Below are positions 55,478-63,853 of a DNA stretch of 64,000 nucleotides, piece after piece (the first letter of the stretch is position 1; each line of letters starts with the position of its first letter). Made by a program: the position numbers and the translations under genes. The DNA is taken from NCBI GenBank assembly GCA_017428325.1, contig JAFRRA010000005.1:1-64000 (forward strand), written 5' to 3'. Origin of the DNA: Bacteroidales bacterium. GTDB taxonomy: Bacteria; Bacteroidota; Bacteroidia; Bacteroidales; UBA932. Below the pieces are notes generated by a model, which saw nothing but the letters and a program-made list of their open reading frames with translations, had not been told where the DNA came from and did no database searches.

Positions 55478-56878
55478 CTAATGTTTCTTGACCTTATCCA
55501 GTCCATAGCCCTTCTTGCGGTCCAGCCGCCTGAGGGCAAAGGCCAGGATTATGGCCACGGCTCCCATTGCGGCAAAGATAATCTGAGGGAGCGTGTAGTC
55601 GTATTTGATGTTGTCCGGATAGCTTACTGTGCCTCCGGCAAAGGTGCTGAGGATGCAGAACTTGTCCAGGACCCAGCCTATGACCATCGGAACCAGCATG
55701 AGGCCTATGTTCTGGATGAAGAACGCCAGGGCTATGGACGTGCCGTACTGTTTCTGAGGCATTATCTTGGCCAGGGAAGGCCACAGCGCCGCCGGCAGCA
55801 TTGCGTATCCAAGTCCCAGAAGCAGGAGCAGAGCCACTGCCACCCATATGCTATGGACTCCCGGAAGCCCGAACACTATGTGGACTATCGTTATAGCCAG
55901 GGCTCCTATTATCATCAGAAGTGTGCCTTTCCCGAATCTGTCATACACCGCTCCGAAAAGAGGTGAGAACAGAATGCATCCGAATGGTATAAGAGACGGG
56001 AATATGCCTGAATAGAACGGGGTCACATCGTTGAACTTGTTCACCATAAGGTCTGAGGTAAACTTGAAGAACGGGCTCACCGATGCATAGAAAATCAGGC
56101 ACAGCAGGGATATCAGCCAGAATCCCGGGTTGGAGATTATCATCTTGACATCCTTCAGGGAGAACGATGCTTCCTCTTCCTTGCCTTCCGCCTTGTGCAG
56201 AGCCTTCATCTGGTTGTCCAGCTTGCGGTCCTGCAGGCAGTAGACGAAGAAGCCCAGCAGTCCTATTAACAGGAACACCAGCCCGATGCCCACAACCGTG
56301 GTAACATTGTGGAGTCTCTCGGAAATCATCGGAGCAAAAATGAGCGCCACTCCGCTTCCAAGTCTGGCTATGGAGAGCTGGACGGCCATTGCCAAAGCCA
56401 GTTCCTTGCCGCTGAACCATTTGACTATGGCCTTGCTTATGGAGATACCGGCCATTTCGCACCCGGTGCCGAATACCGCAAAACCCAGACAGGCCCAGAA
56501 GACCTGCTTCTTCATTGTCATGGACAGGAAAGAAACCGTTCCGGCGTCTGCTGGTATGTATGTTACGGCATAATACTTAAGCGCGAATCCGGCCACCATC
56601 ATTATGCAGCCCAGGCTGCCTGTCAGCCTTATGCCTTTCTTGTCCAGCAGAAGTCCGCTGAATATCAGCATGCCCAGAAAGACGTTGAAAACGCTCTGGG
56701 CGGCTCCGAAATATCCGTATTCCGTACTTGTCCAGGAATTGTCTTCCTCAAGCAGTGTCTTGAGAGGAGAATACACGTCGGAGGCCAGGTAGGCCGCAAA
56801 CATGACGAACGAGATAATCAGCAACGCTGTCCATCTCGCTCTGGCGGAATCCTTGAGCAATCTCCTGACTTGTTCCAT
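55478..56878 (-). CDS. MFS transporter, MFSD1-like (paralog 1)
   Basis: A 466-residue carrier with about 12 membrane segments. The N-terminal half carries LLKDSARARWTALL and LLDKKGIRLTGSLG (the MFS loop 2-3 motif). The centre has AIVKWFSGKELALAMAVQLS, close to the WFKGKE...ARLG pattern of MFSD1-type carriers. The end reads PAALWPSLAKIMPQKQYGTS and IGWVLDK. MFSD1 in animals exports dipeptides from lysosomes, so peptides are one candidate substrate, by inference. It is divergent from paralog 2 and upstream of dxs. Confidence 0.85.
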   Translation of the reverse strand: MEQVRRLLKDSARARWTALLIISFVMFAAYLASDVYSPLKTLLEEDNSWTSTEYGYFGAAQSVFNVFLGMLIFSGLLLDKKGIRLTGSLGCIMMVAGFALKYYAVTYIPADAGTVSFLSMTMKKQVFWACLGFAVFGTGCEMAGISISKAIVKWFSGKELALAMAVQLSIARLGSGVALIFAPMISERLHNVTTVVGIGLVFLLIGLLGFFVYCLQDRKLDNQMKALHKAEGKEEEASFSLKDVKMIISNPGFWLISLLCLIFYASVSPFFKFTSDLMVNKFNDVTPFYSGIFPSLIPFGCILFSPLFGAVYDRFGKGTLLMIIGALAITIVHIVFGLPGVHSIWVAVALLLLLGLGYAMLPAALWPSLAKIMPQKQYGTSIALAFFIQNIGLMLVPMVIGWVLDKFCILSTFAGGTVSYPDNIKYDYTLPQIIFAAMGAVAIILAFALRRLDRKKGYGLDKVKKH

Positions 56879-56959
56879 AAGGTTAGTTGACCAAATCGGG
56901 TGCTAATTTACTCAATATTTTGTAAATTGCGAAGTCATTTTTGGCACTTGACGGAAATA

Positions 56960-56967
56960 TATCTTTA
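56960..56967 (+). promoter_or_regulatory. Possible -7 element for the MFS pair
   Basis: TATCTTTA (one mismatch to TAnnTTTG), 12 bases before the ATG at 56980. TTTTTG at 56938-56943 is a possible -33, at a slightly short spacing of 16. Confidence 0.4.
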
Positions 56968-56979
56968 AACATATAAACA

Positions 56980-58602
56980 ATGACAACAGATCTGAAAAAG
57001 ACTCTAAGAGATTCGGCTGCAATACGCTGGACAGCCCTGCTGCTTCTGGCGCTTGCCATGTTCTGTTCATATATCTTCATGGACATACTGTCGCCGATCA
57101 AAGACTTGATGCAGGAAACAAGGGGCTGGGATTCAACGGCATTCGGCACAATGCAGGGCGCGGAGACCTTCCTTAACGTCTTCGTCTTCTTCCTGATTTT
57201 CGCCGGAATCATCCTGGACAAGATGGGAGTGAGGTTCACCGCCATCCTTTCGGGATTCGTGATGCTGGTGGGTGCCGTTATCAAATGGTATGCGGTAACG
57301 GATTCGTTCGCCGGCTCTTCAATCGCCGCCTGGTTTGACGCCAACCTCAATTATATACCGGGATTCGACGAGCTGGGCATCTCTCCGTTCTACAGGGGAA
57401 TGCCTGCCTCCGCCAAGTTTGCCGCCGTAGGCTTCATGATCTTCGGCTGCGGAGTTGAGATGGCCGGAATCACCGTTTCAAGAGGTATCGTAAAATGGTT
57501 CAAAGGACGTGAGATGGCTCTCGCAATGGGTTCAGAGATGGCTCTTGCAAGACTGGGAGTCGCCACCTGCATGATCTTCTCGCCGATGTTCGCCAAGATG
57601 GGCGAGAGGATAGACGTTTCCCGCAGCGTGGCATTCGGAGTTGTCCTCCTGATGATTGCCCTCATAATGTTCATCGTATACTTCTTCATGGACAAGAAGC
57701 TGGATGCCCAGACCGGAGAGGCCGAGGAAAAGGACGATCCTTTCAAGGTCAGCGATATCGGGGCAATCCTGCGTTCCAGCGGATTCTGGCTGGTAGCACT
57801 CCTGTGCGTACTCTATTACTCAGCGATCTTCCCGTTCCAGAAGTATGCCGTAAACATGCTCCAGTGCAACCTGACCTTTGTAGACGTTAAGGATGGCTCG
57901 TTCTGGGCAAGCAATACCGTTACAATCGTCCAGTACATCATCATGCTGGTTGTTGCGGTTGCAGCATTCATGAGCAACTTCTCCAAGGGCAAGGCAAAGA
58001 AAGCCGCTCTCCTTACCATCGCGGTTATAGCCCTGATAGTATTCTGCTATATGGGTTATATGAGGGGCAGCGCAGAGACCATCTTCGCAGTCTTCCCTCT
58101 TCTGGCAGTGGGTATCACTCCGATTCTCGGAAGCTATGTGGACCACAAGGGCAAGGCCGCCTCAATGCTTGTGCTCGGTTCCATCCTTCTGATTCTCTGC
58201 CATCTGACTTTCGCGTTCATACTTCCTATGTTCAAGGGCAGCGCAGTCGGTGGCGTGGTTGTGGCTTACATCACGATCCTTGTTCTCGGAGCTTCCTTCT
58301 CACTGGTTCCTGCTTCCCTCTGGCCAAGCGTTCCTAAACTTGTGGACGCAAAGATCATCGGTAGCGCATATGCTCTGATCTTCTGGATCCAGAACATCGG
58401 CTTGTGGCTCTTCCCACTGCTTATCGGCAAGGTTCTGGACAAGACCAACCCGGACGTGGACGATCCTACACAGTTCGACTACACCGCTCCGCTGGTTATG
58501 CTGGCCTGCCTGGGTGTTGCAGCCCTCATCCTTGGCTTCATCCTCAAGAGGGTGGACAAGAAGAAGGGCTATGGCCTGGAACTTCCTAACATCAAGGAAT
58601 AA
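56980..58602 (+). CDS. MFS transporter, MFSD1-like (paralog 2)
   Basis: A 540-residue carrier, longer than its two neighbours because of an extra stretch of about 35-40 residues between the third and fourth segments (around residues 105-145, FDANLNYIPGFDELGISPFY). The shared features are LRDSAAIRWTALLLL, ILDKMGVRFTA, GIVKWFKGREMALAMGSEM and PASLWPSVPKLVDAKIIGSA. The inserted loop is extracytoplasmic by the predicted topology and may alter substrate choice or bind a partner. It heads the rightward pair. Confidence 0.85.
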   Translation: MTTDLKKTLRDSAAIRWTALLLLALAMFCSYIFMDILSPIKDLMQETRGWDSTAFGTMQGAETFLNVFVFFLIFAGIILDKMGVRFTAILSGFVMLVGAVIKWYAVTDSFAGSSIAAWFDANLNYIPGFDELGISPFYRGMPASAKFAAVGFMIFGCGVEMAGITVSRGIVKWFKGREMALAMGSEMALARLGVATCMIFSPMFAKMGERIDVSRSVAFGVVLLMIALIMFIVYFFMDKKLDAQTGEAEEKDDPFKVSDIGAILRSSGFWLVALLCVLYYSAIFPFQKYAVNMLQCNLTFVDVKDGSFWASNTVTIVQYIIMLVVAVAAFMSNFSKGKAKKAALLTIAVIALIVFCYMGYMRGSAETIFAVFPLLAVGITPILGSYVDHKGKAASMLVLGSILLILCHLTFAFILPMFKGSAVGGVVVAYITILVLGASFSLVPASLWPSVPKLVDAKIIGSAYALIFWIQNIGLWLFPLLIGKVLDKTNPDVDDPTQFDYTAPLVMLACLGVAALILGFILKRVDKKKGYGLELPNIKE

Positions 58603-58633
58603 TCAAACGGAATAATAACAAACAACTATAAAG

Positions 58634-60046
58634 ATGAACAAAGCAATCAAACTTCTCAGAGACTCCAAGAGCGCAAGGTGGATTGTGCTCGCCTGTCTCG
58701 TGGTTCCGATGTTTGCATCGTACTTCTTTGACGATATGTTCTCTACCCTGAGCCATATCTTCAAGACTCCTGAGCTTCTGGATCTGGGTTGGGATTCAGC
58801 CAACTACGGTTTCTATGCCGGAGGTTATTCGTTCCTTTGCGTATGGGGCGGACTGATTGTCTGCGGTATGCTTCTGGACAAGTGGGGCGTAAGGATTACA
58901 GGTTCAATTTTCGTCGGAATGATGGTCGGCGGTGCCGCCATTGTGGCTTACGCCATTTCAAGTTCCTTCAACGGCAGCGGCCTGTGCAACTGGATGCACA
59001 ATTCCCTTCATATCGCCAAACCTTCGCTTTGGCTAGCCTATGTCGGCTGCATGCTGTTCGGCCTGGGCAGCGAAATAGCCGGAGTGGCAGTTACGCGTTC
59101 CATTGCCAAGTGGTTCAAGGGCAAGGAGATGGCATTTGCAATGGGAGCCCAGCTGGCTATCGCCCGTCTGGGTACTGCAACGGCATTCGTACTTTCTCCA
59201 GCTCTTGTCGGTGACGACAATATCTACTCTTTTGCAGAGACCAACCGTCCGGCTCTTGTGGGCCTTGCCATCATGGTAATAGGAATCATACTGTGGAGCG
59301 TATTCATCACGATGGATTCCAGGTATGACAAGCAGACCGGAGAAAAGGATACCAAGGAAACGGCAGAGGACGACAAGTTCAAGTTCTCCGATATCTTCAA
59401 GATCCTGACCAACAAGCACTACATCCTCATTTCCCTGCTTTGCGTATTCTTCTACTGCTGCATCATTTCCTTCAAGAAGTTTGCAACATCCATCATTATA
59501 CCGAGATTCGGTCTCGACCTGGAGACTGCAAAGTGGATGGTTTCCATGATTCCGTTCTGCACGGTTATCGGAACTCCTCTGTTCGGTATCCTTGTAGACA
59601 AGATTGGAAAGGCTACCACCTGGATGATCCTGGGAAGCTGCCTGGTTCTTGCCGCTCACCTTATCATTGCGTTTGCTCCTGAGGGAAGCCAGTTCTCCGG
59701 ATATGCCGCTATCGGTATCCTCGGAATCGGCTACAGCCTCGTTCCTGCCGCAATGTGGCCTAGCGTTCCTAAGATCATTCCTGAGAAGAACCTTGGTACT
59801 GCATATTCCCTGATCTACTGGATCCAGAATATGGGTATGCTCCTTGTTCCAATCTTCGTTGGAATGGTATTCAAGAAGTATGTTATCGAGGCCGGCAACA
59901 AGGCTCAGGAAATCACCGCTGCCGTTACCGCCGAGTACATCTTCATTGGTCTTGGTATCGTTGCAGTTTGCGTATCCCTGCTGCTTAAGGCTTCTTCCAA
60001 GAAGAACCCTCAGCTCCAGCTGGACCTGCCGAACAAGAAGAAATAA
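58634..60046 (+). CDS. MFS transporter, MFSD1-like (paralog 3)
   Basis: A 470-residue carrier with about 12 membrane segments, sharing LLRDSKSARWIVLA, LLDKWGVRITGSI, SIAKWFKGKEMAFAMGAQLA and PAAMWPSVPKIIPEKNLGTA with its neighbours. The stretch after the first segment (ASYFFDDMFSTL) and the WFKGKE helix resemble MFSD1 most closely of the three. It follows paralog 2 by 31 bases. Terminator at 60066. Confidence 0.86.
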   Translation: MNKAIKLLRDSKSARWIVLACLVVPMFASYFFDDMFSTLSHIFKTPELLDLGWDSANYGFYAGGYSFLCVWGGLIVCGMLLDKWGVRITGSIFVGMMVGGAAIVAYAISSSFNGSGLCNWMHNSLHIAKPSLWLAYVGCMLFGLGSEIAGVAVTRSIAKWFKGKEMAFAMGAQLAIARLGTATAFVLSPALVGDDNIYSFAETNRPALVGLAIMVIGIILWSVFITMDSRYDKQTGEKDTKETAEDDKFKFSDIFKILTNKHYILISLLCVFFYCCIISFKKFATSIIIPRFGLDLETAKWMVSMIPFCTVIGTPLFGILVDKIGKATTWMILGSCLVLAAHLIIAFAPEGSQFSGYAAIGILGIGYSLVPAAMWPSVPKIIPEKNLGTAYSLIYWIQNMGMLLVPIFVGMVFKKYVIEAGNKAQEITAAVTAEYIFIGLGIVAVCVSLLLKASSKKNPQLQLDLPNKKK

Positions 60047-60065
60047 AAGAAATAAAAGAAGTAAT

Positions 60066-60093
60066 AAAAAAAGCGCCGCGAGGCGCTTTTTTT
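60066..60093. terminator. Intrinsic terminator between the MFS pair and purA
   Basis: AAAAAAAGCGCC and GGCGCTTTTTTT form a 12-base stem with loop GCGA. It works in both directions for convergent genes. Confidence 0.9.
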
Positions 60094-60097
60094 TGTC

Positions 60098-61357
60098 CTA
60101 TAGCTTAATTGTCTGGCTTCGGTCAGGCCCTACGGAAACGTATGCGAGCTTGACTCCCACCTCCTTCTCTATGAAAGCAATGTAGCGTTTGAAGGCTGCC
60201 GGAAGATCCTTTGCTGTCTTGCACTTTGTGAGGTCTTTCTTCCAGCCCTTGAACTCCTTGTAAACCGGCTCGATCTTGGCAAAGGTATCGAACGGAACCT
60301 TGTCCGTCTTCTTTCCGTCAACCTTGTATGCAACTGCAACCTTAATGGTATCAAACGTATCCAGCACATCTGCCTTCATCATAATCAGGTCGGTTGCGCC
60401 GTCTATCATAATGGCGTACTTGAGTGCGGCGAGATCCAGCCATCCGGTCCTCCTAGGCCTTCCGGTGGTGGCTCCGAACTCGTGGCCTTTCTGGCGGAGT
60501 TCCTCTCCAACGGCATCGTTGAGTTCAGTCGGGAACGGTCCGCTTCCAACTCTGGTGCAGTAGGCCTTGAAAACTCCAAAGACCTTGCCCACCTTTGAAG
60601 GTGCAACTCCCAGTCCGGTGCAGCTTCCTGCGCATATCGTTGAAGATGACGTTACAAACGGATATGCTCCAAAGTCCACGTCCAGCATTGTTCCCTGTGC
60701 TCCTTCTGCAAGGGCCTTCTTTGTCTTAAGCAGGGCATTGAGCTCATACTCGCTATCCACGATCTTGAACTTCTTCAGATATTCTATGGCCTTGAACCAT
60801 TCCTTCTCGTTCTTGTTGACATCGTACTCAAAGTCAAACTGCTTGAGATAGGCTACGTGTTTCTGCTTCAGGACAGAAAACCTCTTCTTGAAGTCCTTTG
60901 CCAGCACGTCTCCCACTCTCAGGCCGTTTCTTCCGGTCTTGTCCATATATGTAGGTCCAATGCCTTTCAAAGTGGAGCCGATCTTGGTCTTTCCAAGGCT
61001 TGCCTCAGAGGCTGCATCCATAATCCTGTGTGTCGGGAGAATGAGGTGTGCCCTCTTGGAAACCACTACGTTCTTGGTAGGGTCCACTCCCATCTTTGCT
61101 ATAGCCTTGCACTCTTCTTCAAAGATGATAGGGTCCAGCACAACGCCGTTTCCTACAATGTTCACGGTGTTCGGGCGGAACACTCCCGCCGGCACGGAAT
61201 GCAATACAAAGCTTTTTCCTGAGAACTGCAGGGAATGTCCTGCGTTCGGACCTCCCTGGAATCTGCAGATTACCGGATAGTTTCTGGCAAGTACGTCTAC
61301 TATCTTGCCTTTTCCCTCATCGCCCCATTGCAGGCCTAATACTACATCAACTTTCAT
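60098..61357 (-). CDS. purA: Adenylosuccinate synthetase
   Basis: A 419-residue GTP-dependent enzyme making adenylosuccinate from IMP and aspartate. The N terminus VLGLQWGDEGKGKIVD is the P-loop signature. GGPNAGHS and GIGPTYMDKTGRNGLRVGD are intact, and the late GATTGRPRRTGWLDL is the IMP/Asp region. The start is ATG 61357; a second ATG nine bases earlier is possible. It follows ssb by 12 bases. Confidence 0.97.
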   Translation of the reverse strand: MKVDVVLGLQWGDEGKGKIVDVLARNYPVICRFQGGPNAGHSLQFSGKSFVLHSVPAGVFRPNTVNIVGNGVVLDPIIFEEECKAIAKMGVDPTKNVVVSKRAHLILPTHRIMDAASEASLGKTKIGSTLKGIGPTYMDKTGRNGLRVGDVLAKDFKKRFSVLKQKHVAYLKQFDFEYDVNKNEKEWFKAIEYLKKFKIVDSEYELNALLKTKKALAEGAQGTMLDVDFGAYPFVTSSSTICAGSCTGLGVAPSKVGKVFGVFKAYCTRVGSGPFPTELNDAVGEELRQKGHEFGATTGRPRRTGWLDLAALKYAIMIDGATDLIMMKADVLDTFDTIKVAVAYKVDGKKTDKVPFDTFAKIEPVYKEFKGWKKDLTKCKTAKDLPAAFKRYIAFIEKEVGVKLAYVSVGPDRSQTIKL

Positions 61358-61369
61358 ATTAATCAATTA

Positions 61370-61864
61370 CTAGAATGGAAGGTCGTTAGAATCCGTTGCA
61401 TTGAAATCATCCATTGCAGGGAAGTCCTGCGGTGCTGGCTGCACAGGTGAAACAGGCTTCTGATAGCTCTGCTGATATCCTTGCTGAGGCTGCTGATACC
61501 CTCCCTGGGCAGGTGCTGCTCCCTGCTGTCCTTCAGGTCTTCTTCCGGTCAGCTGGATGTTGTCTGCAACTATTTCTGTCCTGTATCTTTTCTGCCCGCT
61601 CTGGTCTGTATATTCACGGGTAGTGATTCTTCCTTCTATGAATACCTGAGTTCCTTTCTGTATGAACTTCTCGGCAGTTTCTGCCAATCTCCTCCAGCAC
61701 ACGATATTGTGCCACTCGGTCCTTTCTGTGCGGTTACCGCTTCTGTCTGTGAATACTTCTGATGTGGCAACTCTGAAATTTGCTACTACACCACCGCCAT
61801 CCAGATGCCTTACTTCAGGCGCTGCTGCGGCGTTCCCTAAAATCAATACTTTGTTGAAAGACAT
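61370..61864 (-). CDS. ssb: Single-stranded DNA-binding protein
   Basis: A 164-residue protein with the OB fold in residues 1-110 (NKVLILGNAAAAPEVRH, TEWHNIVCWRRLAETA), a Gln/Pro/Tyr-rich linker (about 112-145) and the acidic tip DSNDLPF that recruits partner proteins. It is the first gene of the ssb-purA unit. Confidence 0.96.
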   Translation of the reverse strand: MSFNKVLILGNAAAAPEVRHLDGGGVVANFRVATSEVFTDRSGNRTERTEWHNIVCWRRLAETAEKFIQKGTQVFIEGRITTREYTDQSGQKRYRTEIVADNIQLTGRRPEGQQGAAPAQGGYQQPQQGYQQSYQKPVSPVQPAPQDFPAMDDFNATDSNDLPF

Positions 61865-61885
61865 AATTAATCAATTTTAACCGAG

Positions 61886-61917
61886 TAAAGTTACTCCAAA
61901 AAAACAAAACCTGCAAA
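61886..61917 (-). promoter_or_regulatory. Promoter for ssb-purA
   Basis: On the minus strand TTTG (61917-61914) and TAACTTTA (61893-61886), spaced 20 bases, one mismatch in the -7 element. Confidence 0.45.
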
Positions 61918-61930
61918 CCACAACAAAAAA

Positions 61931-61959
61931 AATCCGGCAAGAGAATGTCCTGCCGGATT
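61931..61959 (-). terminator. Intrinsic terminator after the fimbrillin-like lipoprotein gene
   Basis: On the minus strand AATCCGGCA and TGCCGGATT form a nine-base stem followed by TTTTTTTG. Confidence 0.83.
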
Positions 61960-61991
61960 AATGTGATTAATGTGTTTTCAGTTCTCAGGAA

Positions 61992-62882
61992 CTAGAAATT
62001 CTGTACCGGATCAAAGTGGCTTTGCTTTAGGTTGTAAACTTTTCCTTTGGACATACTACTTGTTCTGTTTAGAGAATAGCTTACGGAATTTGTGCCTTCT
62101 TTTACAGTTATGACGAAATCGTATGAAGAAGAATACCAATTGCTGCCAAATGCTATATATGTGTCCTGAACAAGTTTGCCATCTGTGATTGAAACTCCAT
62201 TAAGGCAAATATCACCAGTATTGGTAGTGGCTGTGTTCTTAGTTTCAGAATTCAAGAATTCATTTCTAACTTCTGTGGAGCCGCTTCCGCTGAGAACTAT
62301 GTCAACAGAATGGCTTCCGGAAGAATTGCCTACAATTTGCAGGCCGGCAGGCAGCTTGAAGAAAGCAACCTGGAAATCAGGGCTCCCGCCGGAAGGCCAG
62401 TGAGAAAATTCCCCATCTACAAAGTAGGCCTGAGCATATATCAGAGCATAATCGCCGAGATTGGCAAGGCTTCCGTTTCCCTGGTTTGCCAAGGATCTTA
62501 CCCACCAGCCAAAACCATCATTTACATCTGTGTATGGGTAAATGAGCGTTGGCTGGCGACTACCTGTAGTAGGGATATGGCTAGTGGCACAGCTGAAAGT
62601 TCCGGTCTTGGTTCCGGCACCGGAGGTGAGGACGAACTTGTCCATATAGTATTCTGATTCAGCAGTGACAATTGAAATAACAGAGAAAGCATCTCCGGCT
62701 TTCCAGGTATGGCTGTAGGATGAACCATCGTATGTAATGGTGGTCTTTGTAGGAACATCATCTGTGCTGATGGTAAAGGACATAGGATGAGTTTCTTCAA
62801 CCTTTGGAGAATCTGACTTGCTGCAGGAGACCAGTGCTGCGGCTGCGCAGCAAATACCGAGTAAAAATCTTGTGAATTTCAT
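61992..62882 (-). CDS. Fimbrillin-like surface lipoprotein
   Basis: A 296-residue lipoprotein (lipobox LVSC, Cys at about 20). After SKSDSPKVEE comes a beta-rich chain with TKTTITYDGSSYSHTWKAGD and the end KGKVYNLKQSHFD, resembling Bacteroidetes fimbrillin/Mfa-like proteins, whose hallmark is a Trp-x-x-Gly-Asp stretch near the N terminus. No enzyme motif. Role: a surface adhesin or pilus-type subunit, with low certainty. It follows the 41-residue peptide gene closely and is ended by the terminator at 61931. Start ATG 62882 is preferred; ATG 62894 would add four residues. Confidence 0.65.
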   Translation of the reverse strand: MKFTRFLLGICCAAAALVSCSKSDSPKVEETHPMSFTISTDDVPTKTTITYDGSSYSHTWKAGDAFSVISIVTAESEYYMDKFVLTSGAGTKTGTFSCATSHIPTTGSRQPTLIYPYTDVNDGFGWWVRSLANQGNGSLANLGDYALIYAQAYFVDGEFSHWPSGGSPDFQVAFFKLPAGLQIVGNSSGSHSVDIVLSGSGSTEVRNEFLNSETKNTATTNTGDICLNGVSITDGKLVQDTYIAFGSNWYSSSYDFVITVKEGTNSVSYSLNRTSSMSKGKVYNLKQSHFDPVQNF

Positions 62883-62900
62883 AATTGTGCGCATTTAAGG

Positions 62901-63026
62901 TTAAAAATCTTCTTCCGTCAAATCTGGACAATCCATGTCAACAGAACTAGTGGTAAGCACGGAATTCTCCGGCTCAAGCAATACTTCTTCGCAGTAAGGT
63001 GCGGTGTAAATTAATTTGTTTTTCAT
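62901..63026 (-). CDS. Small 41-residue peptide of unknown function
   Basis: An open frame beginning MKNKLIYTAPYCEEVLLEPE and ending LTEEDF. It has no signal peptide, is acidic toward the C terminus and has two cysteines (residues 12 and 34). Small peptides with the layout basic start, Tyr-x-x-Pro, then a hydrophobic/acidic Val-Leu-Leu-Glu stretch are common in Bacteroidetes next to fimbrillin-like or exported proteins; their role is unknown. The ATG lies 75 bases after a -7 promoter element and the stop is 6-18 bases before the lipoprotein gene, so the two are cotranscribed. Confidence 0.65.
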   Translation of the reverse strand: MKNKLIYTAPYCEEVLLEPENSVLTTSSVDMDCPDLTEEDF

Positions 63027-63065
63027 ATTATATGAGGTTGTAAATAGTTAGTTTTCAACTAAATA

Positions 63066-63073
63066 CCCCCCCC
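63066..63073. repeat. Homopolymer tract, C8 (G8 on the coding strand)
   Basis: Eight C in a row on the plus strand, in the leader between the promoter at 63101 and the small peptide start at 63026. Such tracts can change length by replication slippage. Confidence 0.8.
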
Positions 63074-63100
63074 ATATACAAAGGAGAGAGATATTAGTAA

Positions 63101-63130
63101 CAAAGATAGCAAAAAAATCGGGTTTTACAA
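63101..63130 (-). promoter_or_regulatory. Promoter for the small peptide/fimbrillin-like unit
   Basis: On the minus strand TATCTTTG (63108-63101) is a perfect -7 element. TTG at 63130-63128, 19 bases upstream, is a modest -33. The -33 falls at the end of aroE. Confidence 0.55.
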
Positions 63131-63853
63131 GTCTGGGGTGATGCCTGTAAAGAGCTTGAAGCTTTCTGCTGCCTGGTATTTGAGCCACTTGAGTCCGCTG
63201 TTTGGGTTGAGGACAGGATCCTTGTAGTTGGCCTCGATGAGAGTGGCTTTTTTGAGGAGGGATCTGTCTATGACCTTGTCATCCTCAGGAATGGCGTAGA
63301 TGACGATGAGGTTTTTCTTGATGTTGGGGTTGCCGAGGGTAAGGACCTTGAGAAGGCTTTCCGCATCGCTGAGGCTGAGGGATTTGATGCCGGTTTCATT
63401 GGCGAAGGCCTTTGCTTTTTCTTCTGTGCGGTTGCAGATGGTGGTGTCCAGACCCTCGTCCCTGCAGGCGAGGGCAGCGGCCTTACCTGCTCCGCCACAG
63501 CCGATTACAATGGCTCTGTCTGCATAGCCAAGTTCTTTGACCATACGCCTTACCGCAAGGTAATCCGTGTTGAAGCTGTAGATTTTATCTCCGTCAAAGA
63601 TGATGAGGTTGGAGGCACCTATAGTTTTGCTGATTGGGTCAGGATCGGTGACGTATTTCATCACCTCTTCCTTGAAAGGGGCGGTGACGTTGGCAGCCTG
63701 ATAGCCTTGCTCTTTTAGTTTTTCTATGGATTGCTCTATTGATTGTTCTTCCACAAGGTCATAGCGCATGGATGTGGACGGATATGCGGCCTTGAAAAGT
63801 CCAGGGCTCTGGGAATGCTGTATCGGGTTTCCTATGAGAGCAAACTTCTTCAT
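63125..63853 (-). CDS. aroE: Shikimate dehydrogenase
   Basis: A 242-residue NADPH enzyme reducing 3-dehydroshikimate to shikimate in aromatic amino acid synthesis. GNPIQHSQSPG binds shikimate, NVTAPFKEEV holds the catalytic Lys, NTDYLAVRRMV the catalytic Asp, and VIGCGGAGKAAAL the nucleotide. It is somewhat shorter than the E. coli protein (272) but all active-site stretches are present. Its ATG overlaps the stop of the upstream methyltransferase gene as ATGA, so the two are translationally coupled. Confidence 0.93.
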   Translation of the reverse strand: MKKFALIGNPIQHSQSPGLFKAAYPSTSMRYDLVEEQSIEQSIEKLKEQGYQAANVTAPFKEEVMKYVTDPDPISKTIGASNLIIFDGDKIYSFNTDYLAVRRMVKELGYADRAIVIGCGGAGKAAALACRDEGLDTTICNRTEEKAKAFANETGIKSLSLSDAESLLKVLTLGNPNIKKNLIVIYAIPEDDKVIDRSLLKKATLIEANYKDPVLNPNSGLKWLKYQAAESFKLFTGITPDL

